Source: Pirellulaceae bacterium
Lineage (GTDB): Bacteria; Planctomycetota; Planctomycetia; Pirellulales; Pirellulaceae
Length of the DNA stretch: 64,000 nt
Assembly: GCA_026004775.1 (NCBI GenBank)
Contig: BPJU01000006.1
Coordinates: 186,001-250,000, forward strand
Direction: 5' to 3'
This document shows positions 45,448 through 54,043 of the stretch, one piece after another. The notes under the pieces are model-generated. The model was not told where the DNA came from. It was given only the letters and a program-made list of their open reading frames with translations, and did not search any database. The position numbers and the translations under genes were made by a program. Within the stretch, counting starts at the first letter, position 1, and each line of letters starts with the position of its first letter.

Positions 45448-46944
45448 ATGAGGCCAAGAGCGAACTGCGATCGACCTGGATGGCAAGCTGTCGCGGCGCA
45501 GTTGACTCGGCGGCACTACTTGATGTCGGCCGGATATGGCATCGGGTTGGCAGCCCTGCGCTGGTTGTTGGCAAGCGAAGCTCAGGCAGCCGAACGTAAC
45601 CCGTTGGCTCCCAAGCCGACACATTTTCCGCCTCGAGCCAAATCGTGCATTTTCATCTTTTTGGAAGGAGCTCCCAGCCAGCTCGATTTGTTCGATCCGA
45701 AACCGAAGCTCAACCAGCATCACGGCAAGCCTTTGCCCGAGTCGCTGACGAAGGAGGTGCGTTTTGCGTTCATCAAGAAGGAAACAGCCGTCTTGATGGG
45801 CTCGGAGCGCAAGTTCACGCGGCATGGGCAGTGCGGCATGGAATTCAGTGATTTGCTGCCCCATTTGGCGACTTGTGCGGACGATATATTGATGGTCAGG
45901 TCGATGCACACCGACCAGTTCAATCACCATCCAGCGCAATTGACGCTCTTTTGCGGCCGCCCGTTTTTCGGGCTACCCAGCGTTGGAGCGTGGCTCGCCT
46001 GGGGACTCGGTACCGAATCACAAAACCTGCCGGCTTTCGTGGTGCTTTCTGCAGGACGGGGAACCAGCGGGGGAGCCTCGTTGTGGCAAAGTGGATTTTT
46101 GCCTTCGATGTTCGCTGGTGTTGTGTTCCGCAATCAAGGAGAGCCGGTTCTCAATCTGGTCAATCCCCCGGGGATTCCGGCCGAGTTGCAACGCAAAGGG
46201 CTCGATGCGCTGAAACAGCTCAACGCTTCCCGCATGGAGATGCTCAACGACCCGGAGATTGAAAGCCGTATCGCCAGTTATGAGTTGGCGTTTCGGATGC
46301 AGATGGCGGCTCCGGAGTTGATCGACCTGTCGGATGAAACCCAGCAGACGCTCGATATGTACGGTGTAGGGCGGCCCGATCCGCCCAATAGCAATCGGTT
46401 CCGAGGCTATGCTCCGGGGCATTTTCACCAGTTTGCCTTGAACTGCTTGCTGGCGAGGCGGCTGGTCGAGCGCGGGGTGCGGTTTGTGCAGATCAATCAC
46501 GCATCATGGGATCATCATTCGAACTTGCCGCCTGAGCTGGCGCACAATTGTCAGATGGCGGACCAGCCGGTGGCTGCGTTGCTCAAGGACCTGAAGCGCC
46601 GCGGCTTGTTGGATACAACGCTGGTGGTGTGGGCCGGAGAGTTCGGGCGCACACCGCTGGGTGAAAACCGTCAGGGATACGCCCGCCCGACCGGCCGCGA
46701 CCATCATCCGTATGCCTTTACGATCTGGATGGCTGGTGGCGGTGTAAAGGGCGGAACCGTCTACGGGGAAACCGACGAACTGGGTTGGGGAGTAGTTCGC
46801 GATCCGGTGCATGTAAACGATTTCCATGCCACGCTGTTGCACCTGTTTGGTTTGAACCATCTGAAGCTGACTCACCGTTTCCAAGGGTTGGATGCCCGGT
46901 TGACGGGCGTCGGGGGGAGAGTGATCCACGAGTGGCTGGCTTAG
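45448..46944 (+). CDS. DUF1501 protein (module C)
   Basis: A 498-residue DUF1501 protein. The ATG at 45448, five bases after the cytochrome stop with GGGAG upstream, is chosen over a longer frame that overlaps the cytochrome gene. The twin-arginine-like TRRHYLMSAGYGIG precedes a hydrophobic segment ending ASEAQA. Motifs: NPLAPKPTHFPPRAKS, EGAPSQLDLFDPKPK, SMHTDQFNHHPAQ, AGEFGRTPLGENR and GRDHHPYAF. It resembles the 6016-7455 protein over most of its length. It closes module C and is followed within a few bases by a REPIN-like repeat. Confidence 0.92.
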   Translation: MRPRANCDRPGWQAVAAQLTRRHYLMSAGYGIGLAALRWLLASEAQAAERNPLAPKPTHFPPRAKSCIFIFLEGAPSQLDLFDPKPKLNQHHGKPLPESLTKEVRFAFIKKETAVLMGSERKFTRHGQCGMEFSDLLPHLATCADDILMVRSMHTDQFNHHPAQLTLFCGRPFFGLPSVGAWLAWGLGTESQNLPAFVVLSAGRGTSGGASLWQSGFLPSMFAGVVFRNQGEPVLNLVNPPGIPAELQRKGLDALKQLNASRMEMLNDPEIESRIASYELAFRMQMAAPELIDLSDETQQTLDMYGVGRPDPPNSNRFRGYAPGHFHQFALNCLLARRLVERGVRFVQINHASWDHHSNLPPELAHNCQMADQPVAALLKDLKRRGLLDTTLVVWAGEFGRTPLGENRQGYARPTGRDHHPYAFTIWMAGGGVKGGTVYGETDELGWGVVRDPVHVNDFHATLLHLFGLNHLKLTHRFQGLDARLTGVGGRVIHEWLA

Positions 46945-46948
46945 CACA

Positions 46949-47080
46949 CGTGGCACGGCCGTCTCGGCCGTGTGGGTCACCCAAGATGCTGGTTAAAAGC
47001 GGTGCACAGCGCCTGCTGCGCAGCCCCGACTCCTCTATACTGCAACCTCAACTCCCCACGGGCGAGACGCCCGTGCCACC
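46949..47080. repeat. REPIN-like pair of inverted palindromes
   Basis: Two related hairpins face each other about 85 bases apart. Left: CACGGCCG, loop TCT, CGGCCGTG (46954-46972). Right: CACGGGCG, loop AGA, CGCCCGTG (47057-47075). Each is flanked by GTGG or CCAC on its outer side, so the two ends form an inverted repeat of about 24 bases. Such doublets (REPINs) are scattered by RAYT transposases in many bacteria. No RAYT gene is in this window. The first hairpin may also end transcription of module C. Confidence 0.6.
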
Positions 47081-47102
47081 CTGAGTGTGCCGCGCTGCCG
47101 TC

Positions 47103-47131
47103 TTGACCCGGCCACCTGCCGGTTGTACGTT
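47103..47131 (+). promoter_or_regulatory. Possible promoter for tRNA-Val
   Basis: TTGACC (five of six consensus bases), a 17-base spacer and TACGTT (47126-47131, weak), ending 13 bases upstream of the tRNA. Confidence 0.4.
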
Positions 47132-47144
47132 CAAGGAAAGGTAC

Positions 47145-47218
47145 GGGCGGTTAGCTCAGTTGGTCAGAGCGCCACGTTGACATCGTGGAGGTCACAAGTT
47201 CGAGTCTTGTACCGCCCA
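47145..47218 (+). tRNA. tRNA-Val (GAC)
   Basis: Complete cloverleaf: acceptor stem GGGCGGT/ACCGCCC with discriminator A, D-arm GCTCAGTTGGTCAGAGC, anticodon stem CCACG/CGTGG with loop TTGACAT (anticodon GAC), T-arm with AGTTCGAGTCT. CCA is not encoded. Confidence 0.97.
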
Positions 47219-47643
47219 CTTGGCATTTTCGTCTTGTACTTTGATCGGTGGTCTAGCCGCAAATCGGTTATTATCCTCAAAGTTTAACACCTTTTCCGCC
47301 CGTTCCGCTCTTGCGATTGTCTTCGTGGTCCATTGGGCCGTAGCGATCAGTAGAATTGGTACGGCCGGCACATAAAGTTTCAGAAGACCTGGTTCGTCTT
47401 TCCGATCCGACTGGTGGAGTTGGCCGGCAGGGGTGGTGGCACAGTGCCACGAGCCTGTTTGGGAGGCCAGGATCGCGCCCCAGGGTAGTCAGCCGGCCCC
47501 AGGGGACATCGATCTGGCCAGCCGTTGACAAGCCACAAGGGAAGGCAAGGGCGGGAGCCTGGCGCGGATGGCCCCGGCGGTGGCCGTTATCCGGTACAAC
47601 TCGGTCCGCCCTGACGATTATCCAATCAAGGAGCAAACAACCT

Positions 47644-48090
47644 ATGTTTGGGAGAAGCCGAGCGCGGCACGTGTGTTGGATGGGTTGGGCGTGGGTCTTG
47701 TGTGTCGGCCTGGGTTGTTTGCAGGCCGGCGAGCCCGACAAGCAGCCGGCAGGGAATGTCCAAGGAGCGGGCACCGTGGCTGACTGCCCCGAGTGCGCTC
47801 CGGCGGCTTCCGAGTCGGATTTGTTTGCCAACTACTACGTGCCTCCTGTGTGTGGCGGTGTGGGCGCACAACTGTATGTATCGCCCGGGCCGGTGCCGCC
47901 CTATGTGGGACACACCTACATCACCTATCAACCGCTGATGCCCCACGAGTTTCTCTATCCTCACTATCATTCGTATTATCGTTATTATGATGGCGGGCGA
48001 GGAATGACGCGGGCGAAAACCGTGTATTACTATCCTCCAATCCGTACCTGGGCAGTGGGTATTGTGCACCATTTTCGGATTCCGAGATAG
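47644..48090 (+). CDS. Small Tyr/Pro-rich exported protein
   Basis: A 148-residue protein. The ATG at 47644 (AAGGAG 12 bases upstream) gives a basic N-terminus followed by a hydrophobic stretch, a probable signal peptide; the frame open to 47356 is not supported. The mature part has a CPEC pair and an unusual Tyr/Pro/His-rich C-terminal half (for example PHYHSYYRYYDGG). I do not recognise a family. A second protein of similar type follows 113 bases downstream, so the two may function together, perhaps in the cell envelope. The high aromatic content is unlike cytosolic enzymes. Confidence 0.68.
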   Translation: MFGRSRARHVCWMGWAWVLCVGLGCLQAGEPDKQPAGNVQGAGTVADCPECAPAASESDLFANYYVPPVCGGVGAQLYVSPGPVPPYVGHTYITYQPLMPHEFLYPHYHSYYRYYDGGRGMTRAKTVYYYPPIRTWAVGIVHHFRIPR

Positions 48091-48203
48091 GTCAAGACCT
48101 TAGAAATAGTCGCCAGCTGGAAAACCGAATGGTGGTTCTTTCCTGTGCGGCGTTGCCAAAACAGCATGTTACGGATGTGATAGAGTTTGCGAAGGACTCG
48201 GTT

Positions 48204-48578
48204 ATGACTTCCAAGAAATACTTTTGGTTTACCGGCTGGCTGGCAGCAGTCTGGCTGGTAACCGCGACGGCGTGGGCCGGGCAGCCGAAGATTGCCGAAC
48301 GATGGGCACTCCGCCATGCGTCCGTAGCGCCATGGCATGGAAGCTACTACCATACGGCTTATGGCCGGCCGGTACCCCTGGTTGTTCCGCCCACTGCGAC
48401 GACATATTCGTCGCTCAGTTGGGGAGTGGCGCGCACGGAAACACGTCCGATCTATCACCAGTTCCGCCGCCCGTATCCGGGGGACGTGGTCAGCGCCGAA
48501 GGTGTTTTCTTGCCCACACCGGCCTGGCCGAGCCACACCGATCAATTCGGAGTGTATTACGTGCGTGGACCGTGGTAA
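48204..48578 (+). CDS. Small exported protein, companion of the preceding gene
   Basis: A 124-residue protein from the ATG at 48204, which has AAGGAC eight bases upstream. The N-terminus MTSKKYFWFTGWLAAV and the stretch ending TAWAG form a clear signal peptide. The rest is rich in Tyr, Trp, His, Pro and Arg (for example HGSYYHTAYGRPVP) with no recognisable domain. It resembles the previous gene in size and composition but not in obvious sequence. A rho-independent terminator follows about 55 bases downstream. Confidence 0.66.
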   Translation: MTSKKYFWFTGWLAAVWLVTATAWAGQPKIAERWALRHASVAPWHGSYYHTAYGRPVPLVVPPTATTYSSLSWGVARTETRPIYHQFRRPYPGDVVSAEGVFLPTPAWPSHTDQFGVYYVRGPW

Positions 48579-48633
48579 CGTCTGATGGTCGACAAGGTAG
48601 GCGGTTCGAGCGATCGCCTTCACACCCCGCGAG

Positions 48634-48666
48634 CCGCGCCCTCCCACGGGAGGGTGCGGTTTTTTT
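48634..48666 (+). terminator. Rho-independent terminator
   Basis: An eleven-base-pair stem (48634-48644 with 48649-48659, one G-T pair), loop CACG, followed by seven T residues (48660-48666). It ends the transcript of the two small exported proteins. Confidence 0.85.
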
Positions 48667-48820
48667 GGTGGATCTACCCTTTGAACAAGCGGCTGGTTTG
48701 CGGCACAATCGACGGGTGGTGTGGCGCTCCAGTGCCGCCGAAGGTTCGGCGGGAATCACCAGCCGTACCGGGGCGCTACCGCGTTACGAGCACAGCGGTG
48801 GGTAACAGATCGGCAAACGT

Positions 48821-50128
48821 ATGAGCGACTATCCGCGACTGTTTCGAGTGCGACAGATCTTCGAGCAACCTCGGATCGACAAGATTGAGGAAGAAGTCGT
48901 ACGGCAACTGGAGCGGTTTCAGCTCGAGCGATTTGTCCGCCCGGGGCAGACGGTGGCTGTGACGGCCGGTAGCCGCGGCATCCACGCTATCCACAGAATC
49001 ATCCGTGCCGTGGTTGGACATCTGAAGGCTTTGGGATTGCAGCCATTCATCGTGCCGGCCATGGGCAGCCACGGCGGCGGTACCGCCGATGGGCAGCGCA
49101 AGATACTCGAATCCTACGGCATTACGGAGGAGTTCTGCGGGTGCCCGATTCGCGCGTCGATGGAAACGGTGGTGGTCAGTCAAGCCAAAGAGGGGTTCCC
49201 GGTCCATTTCGATCGCTATGCGTATGAAGCGGACCACGTGATGGTGGTGGCTCGCGTCAAGCCCCACACCGGATTCGTGGGGGACATTGAAAGCGGCCTG
49301 ATGAAAATGCTGCTGATCGGTCTGGGCAAACATAATGGTGCCATCATCTATCATCGCGCTATCCAGGATTATTCGTTTGGCCAAATTATTCGATCCGTGG
49401 CTGGGGAAGTGCTGCAAAAGTGTCGTATCCTTGCCGGATTGGCGATCGTCGAAAATGCTCGGGACGAGACGGCCCTGGTCGAAGCCGTATTGCCTCAGGA
49501 ATTCGAGGCTCGTGAAAAAGAGCTTCTCAAAATGGCTCGGCAATGGATGCCCCGTCTTCCCTTCAACGCGGCCGACGTGTTGTTGATCGACCAGATCGGC
49601 AAGAACATTTCCGGGACCGGGATGGACACGAACGTGGTAGGGCGGAAATTTCTGGATCACCGGGCGGCACCGGATGAACAGCCGAAAGTACGCCACATCG
49701 TCATCCGGGACTTGTCCGAGGAGACGCATGGCAACGCAGCCGGGATTGGATTGAGCGAGTTTTGTCGGTCGCGAGTGATCCGCAAGATGGACGTGCGGGC
49801 CACACGGATCAATTGCTTGACCGGCGGGCACGTCACCGGGGCGATGTTGCCGTTGGACTACGAGACGGACCGGGAGATTCTGGATGCGGCGTTTTCCGTA
49901 ATCGGACTTCGGCCGCCGGAAGCCGCCCGCTTGATGTGGATCCACCACACGCTGGATGTAACCGAACTGGAGTGTTCGGAAGCCTATTGGCATGAAGCTC
50001 AGCAGCGCCACGACCTTCAGGTTCTGACCGAGTTGCGGCCGATGCCATTCGGTCCGGACGGGAACCTGCCCGATTCGGTTCATGAGCTGCGGGTGCGCCC
50101 GGCCGCGGTGGCTGAGCGGATTTCGTGA
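48821..50128 (+). CDS. DUF2088/LarA-like protein (lactate racemase family)
   Basis: A 435-residue protein similar to the nickel-dependent lactate racemase LarA and its DUF2088 relatives. Seen are VTAGSRGIHAI (~44-54), FIVPAMGSHGGGTADGQ (~76-92) and RVKPHTGFVGDIESGLMKM (~145-163). LarA itself uses a nickel-pincer cofactor on a lysine and interconverts lactate isomers; many paralogues act on other 2-hydroxyacids or sugar acids. I cannot tell which here, and larB/C/E are not in the window. It lies ten bases upstream of a PLP-dependent enzyme gene, indicating an operon. Confidence 0.8.
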   Translation: MSDYPRLFRVRQIFEQPRIDKIEEEVVRQLERFQLERFVRPGQTVAVTAGSRGIHAIHRIIRAVVGHLKALGLQPFIVPAMGSHGGGTADGQRKILESYGITEEFCGCPIRASMETVVVSQAKEGFPVHFDRYAYEADHVMVVARVKPHTGFVGDIESGLMKMLLIGLGKHNGAIIYHRAIQDYSFGQIIRSVAGEVLQKCRILAGLAIVENARDETALVEAVLPQEFEAREKELLKMARQWMPRLPFNAADVLLIDQIGKNISGTGMDTNVVGRKFLDHRAAPDEQPKVRHIVIRDLSEETHGNAAGIGLSEFCRSRVIRKMDVRATRINCLTGGHVTGAMLPLDYETDREILDAAFSVIGLRPPEAARLMWIHHTLDVTELECSEAYWHEAQQRHDLQVLTELRPMPFGPDGNLPDSVHELRVRPAAVAERIS

Positions 50129-50138
50129 GGAAACCGAT

Positions 50139-51323
50139 GTGACCCCCGAATCGTCGCGCCCGGATGATCTTTGTGCTGCTTCGCTAAAACGGTTCGCTCT
50201 GGACTCGCCCCATGCCCCTCCCCTCGTACCCAGTTCGGTGTGGCGGTGTGATGATCCGGATCAAGCCGAGGCCGTGCTCGGCGGAGAACGGCCCGGTTAT
50301 GTCTACCAGCGAGACGGCCATCCGAACGCCGACTGGCTGGTGGAGAAGCTGAACGCCTTGCACGGAGCCGCTTCCGGGGCGGTTACGGCATCCGGAATGG
50401 CGGCGCTGGCTTTGGCACTGGTTAGCTTCACCAAGCCGGGCGACAGCGTCTGGCTCAGTTTGCACGTCTATGGCAAGACGCTTCAGTTGCTGTACGGGGA
50501 GGGCAGGCGTTGGGGCTTGAGGACCGAGCTATTCGACCCGTGGGACCCACAGTCGGCTCGGCGTCTGGAAAAGCACGGCGTGAAGTTGATTGTGCTGGAG
50601 TCGATTTCCAATCCACGGTTGCGCGTCGCGGACGTGGCGTTTTGGGCCGAGGCGGCTCACCAGGCCGGCGCTCGCCTGTTGATCGACAATACGCTTGCCT
50701 CACCCGTGCTGTTTCGGCCGCTGGAGTGGGGAGCGGACCTGGTGGTGGAAAGCCTCACGAAAGTCATCAACGGGCATAGTGACCTAACGCTCGGCTACCT
50801 GGGAACCCAACAAGAATCGACGGAACCGTTGCGCCAGCTTTGTTCGACTTGGGGGTGGACAGCCAGCCCGTGGGATTGTTGGCTGGCGTTGCGGGGGCTT
50901 GGTACGTTGTCGGTGCGTCTTGAGCGAGCTGTAACAAACGCGCTGCATATCGCTCGGTGGTTGGCGCTGCATCCGAAAGTCCGATCCGTCGATTATCCCG
51001 GATTGCCGCACCACCCGGACCACTCTCTTGCGCAACGGCAATTCGGGGGGCGTTTCGGAACACTGGTGACGTTTCATCTGTGGGGCGACCGTGCGGCGGC
51101 AACGCGGTTGATCCGAGCCGTTTCCGAGGCCATACCGTTTTGTCCGTCTTTGGGGGAATTGTCCACGACGCTAAGCCATCCGGAATCGACCAGCCATCGA
51201 GCCATGAGTGGTGCGCAGCGTGCCGCACTGGGGATTACCGGCGGAACGATTCGGCTGTCGTGTGGGATCGAGTCGGCTGAGTGGATCGAGCGGCAGTTGG
51301 CTGCGGGACTGGAGGCCGTCTGA
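50139..51323 (+). CDS. PLP-dependent trans-sulfuration enzyme family (Cys/Met metabolism)
   Basis: A 394-residue enzyme. The GTG at 50139 has GAGG upstream and follows the previous stop by ten bases; the frame open to 50082 overlaps it. Family motifs: GYVYQRDGHPNADWLVEKL, VTASGMAALALAL, VLESISNPRLRVAD and the cofactor lysine in SLTKVINGHSD. It belongs to the cystathionine gamma-synthase/gamma-lyase group, which handles cystathionine, methionine or related sulfur compounds. Which reaction it does is not clear, and pairing with a LarA-like gene is unusual. Confidence 0.88.
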   Translation: MTPESSRPDDLCAASLKRFALDSPHAPPLVPSSVWRCDDPDQAEAVLGGERPGYVYQRDGHPNADWLVEKLNALHGAASGAVTASGMAALALALVSFTKPGDSVWLSLHVYGKTLQLLYGEGRRWGLRTELFDPWDPQSARRLEKHGVKLIVLESISNPRLRVADVAFWAEAAHQAGARLLIDNTLASPVLFRPLEWGADLVVESLTKVINGHSDLTLGYLGTQQESTEPLRQLCSTWGWTASPWDCWLALRGLGTLSVRLERAVTNALHIARWLALHPKVRSVDYPGLPHHPDHSLAQRQFGGRFGTLVTFHLWGDRAAATRLIRAVSEAIPFCPSLGELSTTLSHPESTSHRAMSGAQRAALGITGGTIRLSCGIESAEWIERQLAAGLEAV

Positions 51324-51430
51324 AGGGGGCGTCGGACTTCGTGGCGGCTCTCACGGCCCTTGGCCCCGGCAGCTCCAAGGTAGGGCAGTGTGCGCCGGCG
51401 CCAGTGACCCTTTTGGGAATACCGCTGCCA

Positions 51431-51460
51431 TTGACTCGCAGTAGACCGCCTCCCTATGAT
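51431..51460 (+). promoter_or_regulatory. Promoter for infA
   Basis: TTGACT (51431-51436), 18-base spacer, TATGAT (51455-51460), each with five of six consensus bases, about 56 bases upstream of the infA ATG. Confidence 0.72.
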
Positions 51461-51515
51461 CGAGTAGAAGACTGTGTGTCGCAGAGGGGAATATCTGTTA
51501 TGGGGAGGCTTGCCT

Positions 51516-51737
51516 ATGACGAAAAAGGAAGAACCGTTGGAGGTCGAAGGTACCGTGGTACAGGCTCTGGCCAACACGCGTTTTCGCGTGCAGTTGGAGA
51601 CCGGCAACGAAGTGCTTGCCCACGTGGCGGGCAGAATGCGCAAGAACTTCATCCGCATCGTGCCGGGCGACAAGGTGCGCGTCGAGCTTTCGCCTTACGA
51701 CTTGACACGAGGGCGCATCGTGTACCGCGAACGGTGA
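51516..51737 (+). CDS. infA: Translation initiation factor IF-1
   Basis: A 73-residue S1/OB-fold protein: [18 protein letters not shown], then [15 protein letters not shown] and [18 protein letters not shown], the classic IF-1 sequence. IF-1 binds the ribosomal A site during initiation. The ATG at 51516 has GGGAGG seven bases upstream; a frame open 42 bases further is not needed. Length is normal. It is a single gene, away from a ribosomal-protein operon. Confidence 0.97.
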   Translation: MTKKEEPLEVEGTVVQALANTRFRVQLETGNEVLAHVAGRMRKNFIRIVPGDKVRVELSPYDLTRGRIVYRER

Positions 51738-51902
51738 TGGGGCATCTTGGCTCGCTGCTTTTATTCGATCCCGCCTGAACCTTGACCTGCCTGGACCACT
51801 CCGAAGCTCTCGTACCTTGAACGAGTAGGTTCTCGGTTGGCGAATACCGTACGGGATTCCAGCCCGGCTGATCAGTTGATCGGCTAAATCCGGCACGTGG
51901 AG

Positions 51903-51931
51903 TTGGCCGGTGCCGGTAAATACGCTACACT
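51903..51931 (+). promoter_or_regulatory. Promoter for the large exported protein gene
   Basis: TTGGCC (51903-51908), 17-base spacer and TACACT (51926-51931), four of six consensus bases in each box, with a leader of about 145 bases. The rest of the 347-base gap between infA and this gene shows nothing else I can identify. Confidence 0.5.
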
Positions 51932-52084
51932 ACACGCGTCAAACGAAACTCTCAGTGGCGTACTTGGGTAGATAACGGAAAGAATGAAGTCTTTGCGGAT
52001 CGCTCGGCGCTGGAAAGGAAAACTTCGTGGGCGGTCGAGGGCTGGTCGTTCTGTGACGTGCTTGTGATTGAAAGGAGCCAAGGT

Positions 52085-53728
52085 GTGAGTTGCCTCAGGT
52101 CAATCTGGACCGGTTGGTTGTCAGTCGTTCTTGTCGTTCTTGGTGCACTGGGGCTCTCGGCCCAACAAAAACCCGCGGTGGTTATATCGCTGGCCAGCGT
52201 GCAAGAGCAGATGGCCGACGTGCGGTATGTGACGCAGGCAGCCGGAGCACCGCAGGTGGCCGGATTGGTGGAGTTCATGTCGGCCCAGTACACGCAAGTG
52301 CTCGATCCGCAAAAGCCGGGTGGAGCCGCCGTCTGGTTGGGCAACGACGGCACGCCGACCGTGCTCGGCTTTTTGCCGGTAAAGGACATGAATCTCCTGA
52401 AGAACATCGTGTCGCAGCAGTTAGGACCGGTACAAGACCGTGGAAACGGAGTACTGGAAATTCCCGGGCCGATGCCATTGTTTGTCAAGAGCGTAGGGGC
52501 TTATGCGTACATTTCCAATGCCGCCGAGAACTTGACCGATCTCCCGCAAGATCCGGCGGTGTACCTTAAAGATACCGATCCTGCCGCCAACATCGGCGTG
52601 CTGATCAACGTGCAGGCCGTGCCGCAGCCGCTGAAGGATATGGCGCTGCAAAATCTGGAACAGATCTACGCTTTGCTGGCCGAACAAGCCGAGACCGAGG
52701 CCGAGCGGCAATTCCAGCAAAGTATGAGCAAGATGGTGGTCGATCAGTACCGCCAGATCTTCAAGGAAGGCGACCAGATTCGTTTCGGTCTGAACATCGA
52801 TGCCCAGGCCAAACAGGTGTCGCTGGACTTCCAGTTTACGGCTTTGCCCGGCACGGCGCTGGCCGAACAGATGACCGGGTTGCGGGAGCAATCGGATTTT
52901 CGTGGGTTCTATCAACCGAATGCGGCCGCTGCCGGCGTGTTCTCGCAGACTCTTTCACAATCCTCGCTGGCACAGTTGCAGCAAATCCTCGATTCAGTCA
53001 AGAAAACGATCGAAAATGCGTTGGCGGAAGACGAGGATCTTTCCGAGGAGGAGCGACAGACGGCTGAGAAGCTGCTCAACCAACTCCATAGAATCGTCGA
53101 GACGACGTGCGCGTCCGGAAGCATCGATGGCGGATTCTTGCTGACGTTGGATGGCGAATCGCCGCGGCTGGTCGTCGGAGGCCATGTCGCCGATGGAAAC
53201 GAAGTGAAAAAGCTATTCGATGACGTCACAAAGGTTATTACGGAGGAGGAGGAAGTCCCGGATCTGAAGATCGAGCAGAACGCCGCGTCGGTAGGCGGCG
53301 TGTCATTTACGCGGTACACGCTTCCCACCCCCGATGAAGATCTGGCGGCGGTGGTAGGCGAGACGCTTGAGTTTGGAACGGGTGTTGGGCCGACCACGTG
53401 CGTCATTACCTTCGGAAAAGGTAGTGTTGAACTGGCCAAGCAGGTTCTGGAATCCTCGGCCGCCGGCAGCGAGATAACGACTCCGGTCAACCAGTGCTAC
53501 ATGGTAACCGGGCCGGTGCTGGAGTTTATCGCTAAGTTGGCGGACCTGGATGACAATCCCGCCATGCAGGCGGCACGGGCGGCCGTAGCGCGGGCCAACG
53601 GCAAAGATCGGATCGTCTACGCCTTGAAATCGGTTCCCAACGGAGTCCATGCCCGCATTGCCCTGGAGGAGGGTGTCATCGGGGCCATCGGAGCAGCCAT
53701 TACCGCATTTACTTCCGAAGAGCAGTAA
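52085..53728 (+). CDS. Large exported protein of unknown function
   Basis: A 547-residue protein. The GTG at 52085, with AAAGGAG eight bases upstream, is preferred over an ATG at 52058. The N-terminus (WTGWLSVVLVVLGALGLSAQ) is a signal peptide. The mature protein has two similar-looking halves of alternating strands and acidic helices, a coiled-coil-like segment (~residues 290-345) and conserved-looking Gly/Val patches, but no domain I recognise. It probably lies outside the cytoplasmic membrane. It is monocistronic, with its own promoter and a strong terminator downstream. Confidence 0.78.
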   Translation: MSCLRSIWTGWLSVVLVVLGALGLSAQQKPAVVISLASVQEQMADVRYVTQAAGAPQVAGLVEFMSAQYTQVLDPQKPGGAAVWLGNDGTPTVLGFLPVKDMNLLKNIVSQQLGPVQDRGNGVLEIPGPMPLFVKSVGAYAYISNAAENLTDLPQDPAVYLKDTDPAANIGVLINVQAVPQPLKDMALQNLEQIYALLAEQAETEAERQFQQSMSKMVVDQYRQIFKEGDQIRFGLNIDAQAKQVSLDFQFTALPGTALAEQMTGLREQSDFRGFYQPNAAAAGVFSQTLSQSSLAQLQQILDSVKKTIENALAEDEDLSEEERQTAEKLLNQLHRIVETTCASGSIDGGFLLTLDGESPRLVVGGHVADGNEVKKLFDDVTKVITEEEEVPDLKIEQNAASVGGVSFTRYTLPTPDEDLAAVVGETLEFGTGVGPTTCVITFGKGSVELAKQVLESSAAGSEITTPVNQCYMVTGPVLEFIAKLADLDDNPAMQAARAAVARANGKDRIVYALKSVPNGVHARIALEEGVIGAIGAAITAFTSEEQ

Positions 53729-53874
53729 CGCAGCGATGCACCGCTGCCGCAGGATACCCGTGATGTGACTGCAAGATCGAAATTTTGCGGGAAAAGCAAG
53801 GCGAATAGGTAGCTTGAATGTATACCAGGGTACCGGCCACACTGGTATAACGGCGGACCCTCGGGAAATACTGG

Positions 53875-53907
53875 GAGCCGAATCTCGTAAGGGGTTCGGC
53901 TCTTTTT
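53875..53907 (+). terminator. Rho-independent terminator
   Basis: Stem GAGCCGAA/TTCGGCTC with a 12-base loop, followed by TTTTT. A second hairpin, TATACCAG/CTGGTATA (53821-53849), lies just upstream. Together they end the transcript of the exported protein gene and fill most of the 315-base gap before lysA. Confidence 0.8.
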
Positions 53908-54043
53908 CGTGCTGGCACGTATGGGACATGACGCAAAAGGCCAGGAACGACGAAGATAACCGTCGCCCGCAGACACCCGGCTGATCGGTGATTACCGATG
54001 GAGCTTATGGCTGGCGGCGTAACTTCCATGGAGGATCGACCCA

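Noticed and set aside
48776-50083. 435-codon minus-strand frame opposite the LarA-like gene
   Set aside because: Shadow of the DUF2088 protein; no motif.
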